Counted from the stretch's first letter, positions 37,280-46,840 are shown. The stretch is DNA of 64,000 nt from Thiomicrorhabdus indica (GCF_004293625.1 NZ_CP033040.1:124001-188000), one strand, 5' to 3'. Program-made: numbers and translations. Notes: generated from the sequence alone by a model not told the origin.

Positions 37280-38938
37280 CTAGTTTTTATAAAGCGCTTG
37301 CAACTGTGTTTTGCGAGTGCTTCTTTGTTTCTCGACAACCGGTTGTAGATTTTTAATGGCTTGACAAAGTTGGTTTTGTTGCACATTTGACCATTCCCCT
37401 TGATAGTACAAGTGTTGCTCTAGGGAAATCAATAAGGATTTAGTTTCGCTATCGAGCGGTAAATCTGACAATGAAATTTGCAGCTGTTTTTGGGCATGTT
37501 CTCGAAGTGCTTGATAAAATTCACCGGCCGGTTTCTCACACCAGTTAACAGCAGTTACTTTGGCAAGGGTCTCGGTGTTTTCAGTCGTTTGAACCGTGTG
37601 TTTAGTCTGTTTGTACGTTCTATACCACAAGCTAAGAGTGATCAACCACAGCGCTCCAAGTGCAAAACTCAACCACATCCAGAAATCACTAGCGCTAGAG
37701 TTGGCGACTTTAAGGGGTGGCGCAACTGAAACAACATCTGCTTGAACGTCATCTGCACGGCTGAAGTCTGGCGGCTGCATTCCCGGTTCGATATTAAAAC
37801 TTCGACTGTCTAAGTACAGCGTTTCTAAATGATTATTATGTGTGTTCCACCAGTAAATCTCCTGTTCGGGAAGTTCCAGTTTTCCGGTTTCGGTCGGCAC
37901 AATGGTTTGGATAATCTCCACTTGACTAATGATGCCATCGTTGAGCTTCTCTTCTTGAGTCAGAGGTTGCTGTTTGTAGATTTTGTAACCTTTACCGGCC
38001 GGTGTTGAAATGGCAGGTAGTTGATTGGCTTTTAATCCGAATACCTGCAAAGTAATCACACGAGTTAAACTGTCGCCAACCCGAATTTTTTCAGGAAGAT
38101 TTTTCCATTCTTGTTTAAGGAAAACCGATTTCGCTGGCATCCAGTTGTTGGGTTCTGGGAAGTTATCAGGAACCGGCAGAACCTTTAGCTTGAGGTTTTT
38201 TGCAGATTCGCGAATCGCTTTTTGTTTGCTATTTAGATAAACCACACCATTAAATTCAGGCGCTTGAATTTCCATCTCACCACTTGCTTGCGGATAGAAG
38301 ACATACACCCATTCATAGACGGTGTAGTAGTTGCCATCAATTACTTTGTCGTAGATGTTTTCTTCTTTCAGGTTATCGACTAAGGCGTTACTGAAACTGG
38401 GTGGACGGATGTTGCTAGGTGCGACCAATTTACCTTGATGATAGAAACGCAAGGTATAAAGCGTTTCTTGTTGCAGGTAAACCTGTTCTTGATTGAGTTC
38501 AACTTGCAGAAAATACGCTGGTGTTCCACCGGCCGGTTGAGGTTTGCTTTCGGTGACAACCAGTTTATAGGGCTCACTTTTAATATCTCCTAATAAAATC
38601 GGCGGAATAACAAGTTCGCCGGTTTTTTTCGGCAGTAGTCGCAAATGCCAGCGAGTGCGAGCTTTCTGTTGACCATTGGTGACTTCATAGAAATTACTGC
38701 GTTGGCGACTCAGCACCTCAAAGTCCTTTCGAAGCGTTTCGTAATTCAGTGTGTTGCCAAGCGTTTGAAAATCGGCATTGACATACAGCGAAATAATATC
38801 GCCCTCTTCAACCGTTTGGCGCTCTGTGGAGAGTGTTAAGCTGTCAGCATTCGCATGGTTAAACAGGCCGGAAAAAGCCATTAACCAAATCGAAATGAGC
38901 GTTGAATGTATGAGGTTTTCTAAGCGATTTTGTTTCAT
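37280..38938 (-). CDS. BatD-like protein of the aerotolerance operon
   Basis: A 552-residue envelope protein with a signal peptide (about 1-32) and a BatD/oxygen-tolerance domain of beta-sandwich modules (about 33-440; SLTLSTERQTVEEGDIISLY opens it), one transmembrane helix (about 420-445, WMWLSFALGALWLITLSLWY) and a cytoplasmic helical tail. ATG 38938 follows the stop of the upstream gene by 4 bases, and the longer frame upstream is not used. It is last in the moxR-bat operon. The operon is linked in other bacteria to stress tolerance and to metalloprotein or chaperone-like roles, with an unclear mechanism. Three palindromes lie in this gene (37523, 37994, 38528). Confidence 0.85.
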   Translation of the reverse strand: MKQNRLENLIHSTLISIWLMAFSGLFNHANADSLTLSTERQTVEEGDIISLYVNADFQTLGNTLNYETLRKDFEVLSRQRSNFYEVTNGQQKARTRWHLRLLPKKTGELVIPPILLGDIKSEPYKLVVTESKPQPAGGTPAYFLQVELNQEQVYLQQETLYTLRFYHQGKLVAPSNIRPPSFSNALVDNLKEENIYDKVIDGNYYTVYEWVYVFYPQASGEMEIQAPEFNGVVYLNSKQKAIRESAKNLKLKVLPVPDNFPEPNNWMPAKSVFLKQEWKNLPEKIRVGDSLTRVITLQVFGLKANQLPAISTPAGKGYKIYKQQPLTQEEKLNDGIISQVEIIQTIVPTETGKLELPEQEIYWWNTHNNHLETLYLDSRSFNIEPGMQPPDFSRADDVQADVVSVAPPLKVANSSASDFWMWLSFALGALWLITLSLWYRTYKQTKHTVQTTENTETLAKVTAVNWCEKPAGEFYQALREHAQKQLQISLSDLPLDSETKSLLISLEQHLYYQGEWSNVQQNQLCQAIKNLQPVVEKQRSTRKTQLQALYKN

Positions 38939-38942
38939 GGTT

Positions 38943-41210
38943 CTACCAGGTCTTCGCAGGTTGTGAGGTTTCATCAGCTGGACGGTTGGTTTGACGCTGA
39001 TTGTACTGATATTCAAATTTTCGTTTTAAGAACAAGCTCGGAGAGTCGGGAATTTGTTGAATCCAATTATCGGTTGCCAATTGTGTTTCCAGTTCTGGCG
39101 CTTGTTCGTTTCCGGCTTTGTTGTTTTCAGATTGTTTACCGGCCGGTGACAATTGATTGGGTAGGTTATTTGCTGTTGCAGGTTGCTCGCCATCAAGTGT
39201 CTCATTGGAATCTTCTTCGACCAGTTGGGTTTGGTCAATGTTTTCATTGTCGGAGGTTTCTGTATTCGCATCGGGATTGCCAATATTTGTTTTACCCGTT
39301 GAGTTTTCAGTATCAGATTCAGAGTTATTCGAATTACCCACCATTGAACCTTGCGCATCTTCTGGGTTATTTTGTGTTTCTGGTTCACTTTGGTTGCTAG
39401 CTTGCTGAGTGCTGGAATCTTCAGCCTGTTTGTCGTTATTTGGGTCGTTATCTTTTTGACGCTGGGCGTTTAATTTTTGGTCGATTGCATCGGTTAGAGA
39501 ATCTTGTAAATGGCTGGCTTGTGATTGTGAATTTTTACCGGCCGGTGAAGTATTCGCCGATGCCGCATTGTTTTGGCTACCGGAATTGTTCGAATCCCCA
39601 TTGTTGGTATTGGGCTGGCTTCTTTGGGTGTTGTTTTGTTCATCATCTGAGCGGTTGTCTGAGCTTTGCTGTGAACGTTCAGACTCTGACTGATTTGATT
39701 GTGTTTCATTGGAGGAGGAATCCTGACCTTGTTGTTGGTCACCGGATTTCTTGTCCGTTTCAGGCGTGTTTTGTGCTTCTAAAAGCTTTTCAACAATCGC
39801 TAAGTTTTTTTGTGCCTCTGCAAAATCAGGCTGGATTCTTAAAGCATTTTGATAGGCTTTTTGTGCGCCTTTTAAGTGACCGGATTTTGCCAAAGCATTG
39901 CCGTAGTTATAGAAGCCTTTTGGGGTTTTGTCTCGCGCAAATAATTTGGCGGCTTCTTCATATCGGCCTAAGCGATATAGAGCACTGGCTTGCCATTGTG
40001 GTGTTTCAAACAGCGCTTCGGCTGCGGCGTAGTTTTGTTTGTTCCATGCTTTAAAAGCTTGTTGGTCATGCGTTTGAAACATACTGCCTAATTCATCCCA
40101 TTGCTCGAACCATTTTGATTTATCCGATTCTGCAAAGCTCTGAGGGCTGTAGCTGGCAAGCGGTAAAAAACCAATGACTAAAAAGCTAAATAGCCAGCCT
40201 CGGCGATAGATCAGGGCAATTAAAGGTACTAATAAAATCAGCAATGCACTGCCTTGATCAAGCGGATAAAGGACTGGTTTTTTTTCAAGCTTCGATTCAT
40301 CTTGGTTGTCCGTCGTTGCCCCTTTAGGCGTTTGGCTTAGTAGCTTGTCAAATTGATTGTTTTCAATTCTTAGAGCTTCGATAGGGGCTTGTAAGGATTG
40401 ACTGAGTTTGAGTAAACGCTCCGCTGGGAGACCTGCCAAGACAACCGAATCGTTGTCATCTTTAAGTACACCGTAGTTCGGAATTTGAATCAAACCGCCT
40501 GCTTCTGTTCCAGCTGTCAAAATACTCAAACTATAGTTATTTTTTTGAAAAAAGTCGTAAACAGCGGTTAACTGGTTTTCTTCAATATCGTCAGTAATCC
40601 ATAGAATATGGCCTTCTGTAATGTGTGCTCCCGTAAATAATTCGTTGGCTTTTTCTAACCCAAGAATTGGGTTGGAGCCATATTCAGGCATGATGAGAGG
40701 GTTCAGCGAAGGTAATAGTGTGAGAAGTGTTTGGTTGTCCTCCGAAATCGGCGTGATGGTGTGTGCGGTTCCTGCATAAGCGACCATGCCGATGGATTCT
40801 TGAGGATTGGCTTTTATTAAGTCGGTGAGTTTGTATTTGACTTGCGTTAAGCGGTTGGGCGCTAGATCATCTGCTAACATGGATAAAGATAAATCCAATA
40901 CGATAACCGTGCCTTGCTGACTTTTTTGTGCAGGGATCTCGACCGCTTTAAAGGTTGGCCCGGCTAGAATTAGAGTGAGCAAACTCCAAATCACGGCAAG
41001 GCTCATCAAGCTCAATTTGTGAGTGAGAGTGAATTGTTGGTTATTTCCTTCACCTAGAAGCAAGCTTTGAAACTTGGGATCAATGACTGTATGCCAAGCT
41101 CCTTGCTTTGCCTTGGTTTGCCATGCCATCCACACCAAAATGGCCACAGGAATAAATGCCAGAAGCCACCAAGGGCGTAACCATTCTAGTCCGATTTCTG
41201 TCGCTAACAT
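38943..41210 (-). CDS. VWA-TPR protein (BatB-BatC fusion)
   Basis: A 755-residue membrane protein combining two Bat functions. N-terminal helices (about 10-70) precede a von Willebrand A domain (about 95-270) with the MIDAS start VLDLSLSM; a helix follows (about 310-335), then TPR repeats (about 370-470, FYNYGNALAKSGHLKGAQKA) and a long low-complexity tail rich in Gln, Asn, Ser, Asp and Glu (about 480-720). ATG 41210 has AGGAGGG 8 bases upstream. It is coupled to BatA (stop 41216) and BatD (4 bases). Two palindromes encode SPAGK within the low-complexity tail, where constraint is weakest. Confidence 0.88.
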   Translation of the reverse strand: MLATEIGLEWLRPWWLLAFIPVAILVWMAWQTKAKQGAWHTVIDPKFQSLLLGEGNNQQFTLTHKLSLMSLAVIWSLLTLILAGPTFKAVEIPAQKSQQGTVIVLDLSLSMLADDLAPNRLTQVKYKLTDLIKANPQESIGMVAYAGTAHTITPISEDNQTLLTLLPSLNPLIMPEYGSNPILGLEKANELFTGAHITEGHILWITDDIEENQLTAVYDFFQKNNYSLSILTAGTEAGGLIQIPNYGVLKDDNDSVVLAGLPAERLLKLSQSLQAPIEALRIENNQFDKLLSQTPKGATTDNQDESKLEKKPVLYPLDQGSALLILLVPLIALIYRRGWLFSFLVIGFLPLASYSPQSFAESDKSKWFEQWDELGSMFQTHDQQAFKAWNKQNYAAAEALFETPQWQASALYRLGRYEEAAKLFARDKTPKGFYNYGNALAKSGHLKGAQKAYQNALRIQPDFAEAQKNLAIVEKLLEAQNTPETDKKSGDQQQGQDSSSNETQSNQSESERSQQSSDNRSDDEQNNTQRSQPNTNNGDSNNSGSQNNAASANTSPAGKNSQSQASHLQDSLTDAIDQKLNAQRQKDNDPNNDKQAEDSSTQQASNQSEPETQNNPEDAQGSMVGNSNNSESDTENSTGKTNIGNPDANTETSDNENIDQTQLVEEDSNETLDGEQPATANNLPNQLSPAGKQSENNKAGNEQAPELETQLATDNWIQQIPDSPSLFLKRKFEYQYNQRQTNRPADETSQPAKTW

Positions 41211-41215
41211 TCGTG

Positions 41216-42214
41216 TTACCCTCCTGCTCGACGAATGAGACGAAATGCGAGCCAAAAACTCAGTAATAAAGCCGTTCCTAATGGCCAAATGTAAAGTTCA
41301 CTGCGCAAACGGTAACTAAACACTTGGTGTTCAACCGCTTCTAACTGATCGATTTGTTGGTAGATAAGTTCTAGTTCAGCGGTGTTATTGGCACGAAAAA
41401 ATTGCCCACCGGTTAATTCTGCGATTTTGCTTAAGGTTGCTTCATCCATATCGCTTCGACTTAACCCAAATAGACCGGAGCTGGGCTGTCCAACTCCAAT
41501 CGTGTAAATTTTGACATTCATCTGTAGTGCTAATTTGGCAGCTTCTATTGGGCTTACTCCGCCGGTGTTTGACCCGTCGGTTAATAAAATTAAAACAGCA
41601 TGCGTCTGGTTTTGTTGCTTTAGGTGTTTCAGGGTTAAGCCAATGGCATCTCCAATAGCGGTATTATTACCAGCCATGCCGATTTCACTTTCATAGAGTA
41701 AATTTTGCACGGTTTTTAAGTCGTAGCTTAAGGGGCTTTGCAAAAAAGCTTGGCTGCCGAAAACAACTAATCCCATGCGATCCCCTTGACGACGGCTGAT
41801 AAAGTCGGCAATCACCGCTTTCACTGCGCTTAATCGATCTACCTCGCGTCCACCTAGTCTCATATCGGCTTTTCGCATACTGCCTGATAAATCCACTGCA
41901 AGCATCATCTCTTTGCCACTGACTTGAAAAGGTGTTTCATCCAAAAACCAAACAGGACGCATGGCGGCAAACACCAATAATATCCAAAGAACAATAAACC
42001 CGAATGGAATGCGATATTGGCTTTTTTTTGCCTCAAAAAGAGGCTCATTCTCAATCTGAGACTCGACCCTCGACAAAATCACGGGGGCAAGAAGAGGAGA
42101 AACCTGTTGAGTTTGGGTTTTAATCATTAAGCGGATTAACCATGGCAACGGCAAGATGGCAAGCATCCATGGCCAGATAAAATCTAGGTGTTGAAGTTGC
42201 GACAGCCACTGCAT
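41216..42214 (-). CDS. VWA domain membrane protein (BatA)
   Basis: A 332-residue protein: N-terminal helices (about 10-75), a VWA domain (about 85-290) with the MIDAS motif AVDLSGSM and a later LLTDGSNTGGVSP, and a C-terminal helix (about 300-322). The chosen ATG 42214 overlaps the stop of the upstream gene (TAATG); an in-frame ATG at 42238 would overlap by 25 bases and has no ribosome site. VWA domains bind metal and partner proteins; here the partner is presumably BatB in the membrane under MoxR control. Confidence 0.9.
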   Translation of the reverse strand: MQWLSQLQHLDFIWPWMLAILPLPWLIRLMIKTQTQQVSPLLAPVILSRVESQIENEPLFEAKKSQYRIPFGFIVLWILLVFAAMRPVWFLDETPFQVSGKEMMLAVDLSGSMRKADMRLGGREVDRLSAVKAVIADFISRRQGDRMGLVVFGSQAFLQSPLSYDLKTVQNLLYESEIGMAGNNTAIGDAIGLTLKHLKQQNQTHAVLILLTDGSNTGGVSPIEAAKLALQMNVKIYTIGVGQPSSGLFGLSRSDMDEATLSKIAELTGGQFFRANNTAELELIYQQIDQLEAVEHQVFSYRLRSELYIWPLGTALLLSFWLAFRLIRRAGG

Positions 42215-42771
42215 TATTGGTGATGTCCTTTTATCCATTTACGTGCATAGTCATGGCACGTTGTTAATTCTTCTTTGAGATTCTTTTGGTTGCTGTAGCC
42301 AAGTAGCAAAAATTGGTTGAGACTTTTGGGTTGCTGAATGTAGTTGGCATTTTCGGCTAAAAATTTGACCCATTCGTCTTGCTTGAGTGAAGCGACTCTT
42401 TGTCGACCATAGGCGGTTAAAGCGACTTGTTTTAATAATCGATTTATCTGCTGAATTTTATGTGCATCTATTTCATCATTCTGCATAATTTCCGAGAGTT
42501 GGTCCTGTGCTTGTTTGCGATAGACGTTACGTCGTTTAAGGTCGAGGAAATACCAGGTAATCCCAATTAGAATAGACGTCACACTCAGGAGCAGAATCCA
42601 CCATGAGAAAGCTAAAGGCCACCAACCAATTGGGTCGGGGAGTGCAATGTCGTTCAGTTGCTCCAAAGCCTGCATTGCCTGTGGGGAAAGCTGGTTTTCA
42701 GCGGCCCAAAGATTCGGAGAAATGCCGGCTAGGATGAAGAAGTTTAGCAGTGTGAATAATCGAGCCATCAT
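42214..42771 (-). CDS. DUF4381 membrane protein of the moxR operon
   Basis: A 185-residue protein with a hydrophobic leader (about 1-24), the family pattern LNDIALPDPIGWWPLAFSWW leading into one transmembrane helix (about 50-78), and a cytoplasmic helical tail. DUF4381 genes regularly stand between DUF58 and VWA genes in such operons. It overlaps BatA by one base (TAATG) and starts 2 bases after the DUF58 stop, so all are translated together. Molecular function is unknown. Confidence 0.88.
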   Translation of the reverse strand: MMARLFTLLNFFILAGISPNLWAAENQLSPQAMQALEQLNDIALPDPIGWWPLAFSWWILLLSVTSILIGITWYFLDLKRRNVYRKQAQDQLSEIMQNDEIDAHKIQQINRLLKQVALTAYGRQRVASLKQDEWVKFLAENANYIQQPKSLNQFLLLGYSNQKNLKEELTTCHDYARKWIKGHHQ

Positions 42772-42772
42772 C

Positions 42773-43786
42773 TTAAATAATAATCCGGTGCGCCACTAAC
42801 TGAGCAATGACATCTTGTTGGTTGTTAATTTCAAACAGTGGGATTTGTTGCTGATTCAACAGTTCTTTTGTCATAAGCCATGACGTTTCATAAGCTTGTT
42901 GATATTTTTTTTGGGTTTGGCGACGAAAACTGTCTAGATGAACCGGGTCGTCTCCAAAGGTGCGAGACAGGCTTAACCAACCTAATTCAGGTAACTGTTT
43001 TTCTAAAGGATCGACTAGATGAAGTGCCACAATATCCAAATGATGTTTGAGCATTTGTAAACTGGGCATTGCAGTTTGCACCATATTCATCATGTCGCCA
43101 ATTAAAAAGATTTTTGCACCTGGTCGGGCAGTTTTCGCAAGTTGCTGAAGCGTTTTCGGCCAATGGTGCGCTTGATTCGTTGCCGGCCGGTAAAGTTTGT
43201 GCTGCAAGTTGAGGGTTTGCTGTAAATAATTTAGCACTGACTTTTGTGATCGTTTCGGTGATACCCAAATGGTTTGTTGATGATTAAAACCAATGCCGCC
43301 AACACGTTCATTTTGGTTGAGTGAACACCATGCTAGTGCTGCGGCAAGATTCATGGCTTGAGAGGTTTTCAGCCGAACTTTAGAGCCAAAAAAAAGTGCG
43401 GGTGTCTGTTCTGTGACCAAAAAGGTTGGGCGTTCATGCTCCTCGACAAATACTTTGGTGTGGGTCTTCTGAGTTCGTGCAGTGACGCGCCAGTCGATAT
43501 GGCGAATGTCATCGCCAGGTTGATATTGACGGACCTCACTAAAGGTCATGCCACGACCTTTTCGTGTTGCATGGTGATTACCCAAATTTGATGCTAGCAA
43601 TTGCTGTTGCTGATTGAGTTTTCTCTGTTTGAGCAAATATCTCAACTCTACTAAGTCAATGAGTTCTGTATAAAGTTGTGCTTTAGAAGTCTCAGGAGTT
43701 TTCCCGTTTGCATCAGATGACCGATCCTCAGTCTTTTCAGAGGTTGAATGCTTGGGGGAATTGGCGCTTGAGAAGAGTTTCCACAT
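42773..43786 (-). CDS. DUF58 domain protein
   Basis: A 337-residue cytoplasmic protein. The DUF58 core is clear: GRGMTFSEVRQYQPGDDIR and HIDWRVTARTQ (about 77-108), then a degenerate VWA-like fold. It is the usual companion of MoxR ATPases and is thought to be an adaptor or client in the complex. It starts 21 bases after the moxR stop. A near copy of the palindrome (one mismatch, core 43183-43190) falls here in a frame that reads RPA, unlike the others. Confidence 0.88.
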   Translation of the reverse strand: MWKLFSSANSPKHSTSEKTEDRSSDANGKTPETSKAQLYTELIDLVELRYLLKQRKLNQQQQLLASNLGNHHATRKGRGMTFSEVRQYQPGDDIRHIDWRVTARTQKTHTKVFVEEHERPTFLVTEQTPALFFGSKVRLKTSQAMNLAAALAWCSLNQNERVGGIGFNHQQTIWVSPKRSQKSVLNYLQQTLNLQHKLYRPATNQAHHWPKTLQQLAKTARPGAKIFLIGDMMNMVQTAMPSLQMLKHHLDIVALHLVDPLEKQLPELGWLSLSRTFGDDPVHLDSFRRQTQKKYQQAYETSWLMTKELLNQQQIPLFEINNQQDVIAQLVAHRIII

Positions 43787-43807
43787 GTTCGAATCTCAAA
43801 GTATTCG

Positions 43808-44785
43808 CTAGGTAACAGGAACCAGCTGCAGAATTCGATCCGTGATTTGGTCGGCATCAATCCCCTGTGCATCGGCTTCAAAGTTTAAAATCAGTCGATG
43901 ACGGAATACGTCATGAATCACTGCTTGCACATTGTCAGGCGTGACGAACTCTTGACCAGCAATCCATGCATGAGCTTTAGCGCAGGCAGATAAGGCAATC
44001 GTTGCGCGAGGACTGACTCCGACCGCAATGAGTTTGGCCAATTCTGGATCATAGTTTTCTGGTTGTCTGGTGGCAACTACCAGTTGCACCATATAGTCCT
44101 TAATGGCATCGGCTAGATGTAAAGATAGCACCGATTTTCTGGCGGAAAACAGATCGTCTTGGCTTAAGGTTGGGTGAGCTAAAGGAGGGGCAGAAATCGC
44201 TTCACATTCGACAAGTTCAAGGATTTGCTTTTCATGTTCGGCTTGTGGGTAGTCGACACTGACATGCAGCATAAAACGGTCTAACTGAGCTTCAGGAAGC
44301 GGATAGGTGCCTTCTTGTTCCAGAGGGTTTTGCGTTGCCATAACCATAAACAAGGGTTCCATTGGCAAACTGCGTTGTCCGACACTCACTTGACCCTCTG
44401 CCATAGCTTCAAGCAGAGCGGCCTGAACTTTGGCTGGTGCACGGTTGATTTCATCCGCCAACAATAAATTATGAAAAATAGGCCCAGATTGAAAGGTGAA
44501 TTCACCGGTTTCTGGTCGGTAAATGTCGGTGCCGGTAATATCTGAAGGCAACAAGTCTGGTGTGAATTGGATGCGGTGGAAAGACCCTTCGATTAGTTCT
44601 GCCAAGGTTTTAATGGCTTTGGTTTTTGCAAGACCTGGAGGTCCTTCAACCAAAATATGACCATTAGCTAACAAGACCAATAACATTCGTTCAACCAGTT
44701 GCGGTTGTCCAAGAATTTGTTTATTGATGGCGGTTTGTAATGCTTTGAATTTGTGTAAAAGTGAATCTTCAGAATCTTTTGCCAC
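43808..44785 (-). CDS. MoxR-family AAA+ ATPase
   Basis: A 325-residue ATPase and first gene of the aerotolerance operon. Walker A reads GPPGLAKTKAIKTLAE (about 39-54), Walker B LLADEINRAPAKVQAALLEA, with TQNPLEQEGTYPLPEAQLD as sensor/MoxR signature and a C-terminal lid with PRATIALSACAKAHA. MoxR proteins act as chaperone-like ATPases that assemble or activate partner complexes, often metal-dependent, with VWA proteins. It is divergent from the DUF423 gene; the promoter lies within 44786-45047. Confidence 0.93.
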   Translation of the reverse strand: MAKDSEDSLLHKFKALQTAINKQILGQPQLVERMLLVLLANGHILVEGPPGLAKTKAIKTLAELIEGSFHRIQFTPDLLPSDITGTDIYRPETGEFTFQSGPIFHNLLLADEINRAPAKVQAALLEAMAEGQVSVGQRSLPMEPLFMVMATQNPLEQEGTYPLPEAQLDRFMLHVSVDYPQAEHEKQILELVECEAISAPPLAHPTLSQDDLFSARKSVLSLHLADAIKDYMVQLVVATRQPENYDPELAKLIAVGVSPRATIALSACAKAHAWIAGQEFVTPDNVQAVIHDVFRHRLILNFEADAQGIDADQITDRILQLVPVT

Positions 44786-45047
44786 GCTGCTACCTGTGTA
44801 TGCTTGAGAGTTACCAGTAATACTTGTCGTGCATTATACGTCAGGGTTTGGAGTTAGTGCATGCATTCAAGACAATGTGTAGAGTAATTCCAAGATTACT
44901 CAAGTTTTATTTTTGCTTATCTTGTGGAAAATAGTCTGAAAAAGTCAGATGAATGGTTTTGATCAACCCGTTAAATTTTATTTAATAATGAATCAATGAA
45001 ACTCACCAAAAAACGATGATATTCGAACGAATGAATTAGGAAGTGAT

Positions 45048-45482
45048 ATGAACACTGAACAACAATTTAAGACTCAAGCCTTGCAGTGGATTAGGGTTAG
45101 CGCTGTCTTACTGTTTTTAGCCGTTGCGTTTGGAGCCTTTGGTGCGCATGGGCTTGAAAAAAGTTTTTCGTTAAAGCAACTCAGTGTTTGGGAAAAAGGT
45201 GTTGATTATTTGTTCATTCATGGATTAGCAATGTTCATGGTAAGTTTTTTGTTTCGATTGTTTCCTAAGCAAATTTCCCATTGGCAAAGAGTAAATTGGA
45301 GTTTTTTAGCTGGGGTTTCATTGTTTAGTGGCAGTTTATTTGCCTGGTGTTTAACGGACATTCATAGTTTGGTTTTTTTGACTCCGCTAGGAGGTTTGTT
45401 ATTTTTAGCCGCTTGGCTTCAGCTAGCTTTGGGGGTGAGTTCTGAGATCAATCAAAACAAAGAAAAAGAAATAATGAAATAG
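45048..45482 (+). CDS. DUF423 membrane protein
   Basis: A 144-residue inner-membrane protein with four hydrophobic helices. The family motif AFGAFGAHGLEKSFS (about 26-40) and the later FLTPLGGLLFLAAWLQLAL are clear. YwdK/YgdD-type proteins of this family have no settled function. AGGAAGTGAT lies just before the ATG. It is probably monocistronic; a small inverted repeat, TTTGCAT / ATGCAAA (45552-45571), lies downstream. Confidence 0.88.
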   Translation: MNTEQQFKTQALQWIRVSAVLLFLAVAFGAFGAHGLEKSFSLKQLSVWEKGVDYLFIHGLAMFMVSFLFRLFPKQISHWQRVNWSFLAGVSLFSGSLFAWCLTDIHSLVFLTPLGGLLFLAAWLQLALGVSSEINQNKEKEIMK

Positions 45483-45608
45483 GTGCTCATAAACGAATTT
45501 TTATGCTTCTTGATAAGTTTTATTTATTGAATAAAAAAATTAATGATTTGCTTTGCATGTTCAAATGCAAAAGAATCGACTTTTCGATGGTAATTAAGGA
45601 ACAAAAAA

Positions 45609-46523
45609 ATGCAATTAAACCCTTTTAGTTTTCACAAATGGTGTGTCAGTTCTGTAGCGAGTGCTTTTGTCGCAGGTTCTCTGATTTTAGGTAGTGCAGC
45701 AGTTCAGGCCGCAGAAGTTAAAGAAATTAAGCAAACCATTGAACAGAATGGAACCAACTTATCTGTCAGAGCGAATTTGATGATGGCGGACGGCAAAACG
45801 ATGCAAGATGACATGGTGTTGCTGACACACGGGACTCTGACGCATATGGAGCGCTCGACTTATGCGGCTTTGCAAAAAAACTTAGCAGCGCTGGGCGTCA
45901 GTTCTTTGGCAATAAACTTATCTTTGGGTGTTGATAACCGTCAGGGTGAATATGATTGTGCCGTGCCACACAAGCATCGACATACCGATGCTTTGCAAGA
46001 AATCGGCGTTTGGCTCGACTGGCTACAAAAACAAGGTGCAAACCAAGTTACTTTAGCAGGCCATTCTCGGGGTGGAAATCAAACCGCTTGGTTTGTGTCT
46101 GAAAATGATTCGGATGCATTTGAAAAGGTGGTTTTAATTGCTCCTGCATTTGAAGGGCCGAAACCGGCTGAATTTTTAGCAAAGGCTCAAGAGATGCAGA
46201 AAAAAGGTGAAGGTCAGTCAATGATCAATGGGATTGATTTCATTTACTGCAAAGATGCTCAGGCGACTGCCGATGCGGTTGTGTCTTACTATCAAGACCA
46301 GTCAGGCTATCACACCGTTGAGTTGCTAAAATCGGCGAAAAAACCAACATTGGTTGCTATTGGTTCGGATGATGATGTCGTTGCAGAATTAGCAGAGGCG
46401 GTTGAACCTTTGGTGGCAAGCGGTAAAGTCAGTGCGGTTACGATTGAAGATGCCGACCACTTCTTTTTAGACTTTGCCAATGAAGATTTAGCGGCAGCGA
46501 TAGCTGAATTTGTCGCGGAGTAA
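45609..46523 (+). CDS. Exported alpha/beta hydrolase
   Basis: A 304-residue periplasmic hydrolase-fold protein. The signal peptide ends AAVQA-AEVK. The nucleophile elbow GHSRGGNQ (about 157-164), with Ser159 as nucleophile, and a catalytic-triad-like DADHFFLDF near the C-terminus support an esterase or lipase-like enzyme. The motif LLTHGTLTHMERSTY carries the oxyanion-hole loop. Substrate unknown. It ends 24 bases before a parS-like site and then a terminator. Confidence 0.8.
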   Translation: MQLNPFSFHKWCVSSVASAFVAGSLILGSAAVQAAEVKEIKQTIEQNGTNLSVRANLMMADGKTMQDDMVLLTHGTLTHMERSTYAALQKNLAALGVSSLAINLSLGVDNRQGEYDCAVPHKHRHTDALQEIGVWLDWLQKQGANQVTLAGHSRGGNQTAWFVSENDSDAFEKVVLIAPAFEGPKPAEFLAKAQEMQKKGEGQSMINGIDFIYCKDAQATADAVVSYYQDQSGYHTVELLKSAKKPTLVAIGSDDDVVAELAEAVEPLVASGKVSAVTIEDADHFFLDFANEDLAAAIAEFVAE

Positions 46524-46546
46524 TTCATTGAGTTAATGAAGATATA

Positions 46547-46562
46547 GGTTTCACGTGAAACC
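46547..46562. promoter_or_regulatory. parS-like site 4
   Basis: GGTTTCACGTGAAACC matches 14 of 16 bases of the parS consensus and is identical to the core of site 1. It lies between the hydrolase stop and its terminator and is separate from the terminator stem. Confidence 0.65.
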
Positions 46563-46579
46563 AATTACCTAGTCTGATA

Positions 46580-46615
46580 AACGCCAACTGAATGTTTTTT
46601 AGTTGGCGTTTTTTT
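46580..46615 (+). terminator. Rho-independent terminator
   Basis: AACGCCAACT (46580-46589) pairs with AGTTGGCGTT (46601-46610) and is followed by a T run. It ends the hydrolase transcript. Confidence 0.88.
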
Positions 46616-46648
46616 ATGCCTGCTTGTGTTGACTTATTCAGTGTTGAG

Positions 46649-46840
46649 TTAACTTCCCCAATCATCTTCTAGGGTACGAGTCCCATTCATCCAGTCGTAG
46701 AAAAAGTTTTCTAAGGATTGTCTATGTTGTTGGTCAATGGCTTTAAACTGCGCGAGTGTTTGTTCTCTGGAAATGCCAATTTTTTCATTGCCGGTAATGA
46801 TTGCTTCACGACTAATGAGATTTAAGTCGTTGCGAGTCAT
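46649..46840 (-). CDS. Small hypothetical protein
   Basis: A 63-residue, soluble, mostly helical sequence with an acidic C-terminus (TRTLEDDWGS). It has no signal peptide or known motif, and no clear ribosome binding site precedes the ATG, but composition is protein-like and no other gene explains the interval. It could be a real small cytoplasmic protein or chance. Confidence 0.4.
   Translation of the reverse strand: MTRNDLNLISREAIITGNEKIGISREQTLAQFKAIDQQHRQSLENFFYDWMNGTRTLEDDWGS

Noticed and set aside
39440-40054. 204-residue open frame on the plus strand
   Set aside because: Antisense to the BatB-BatC gene, including its low-complexity tail; no independent support.
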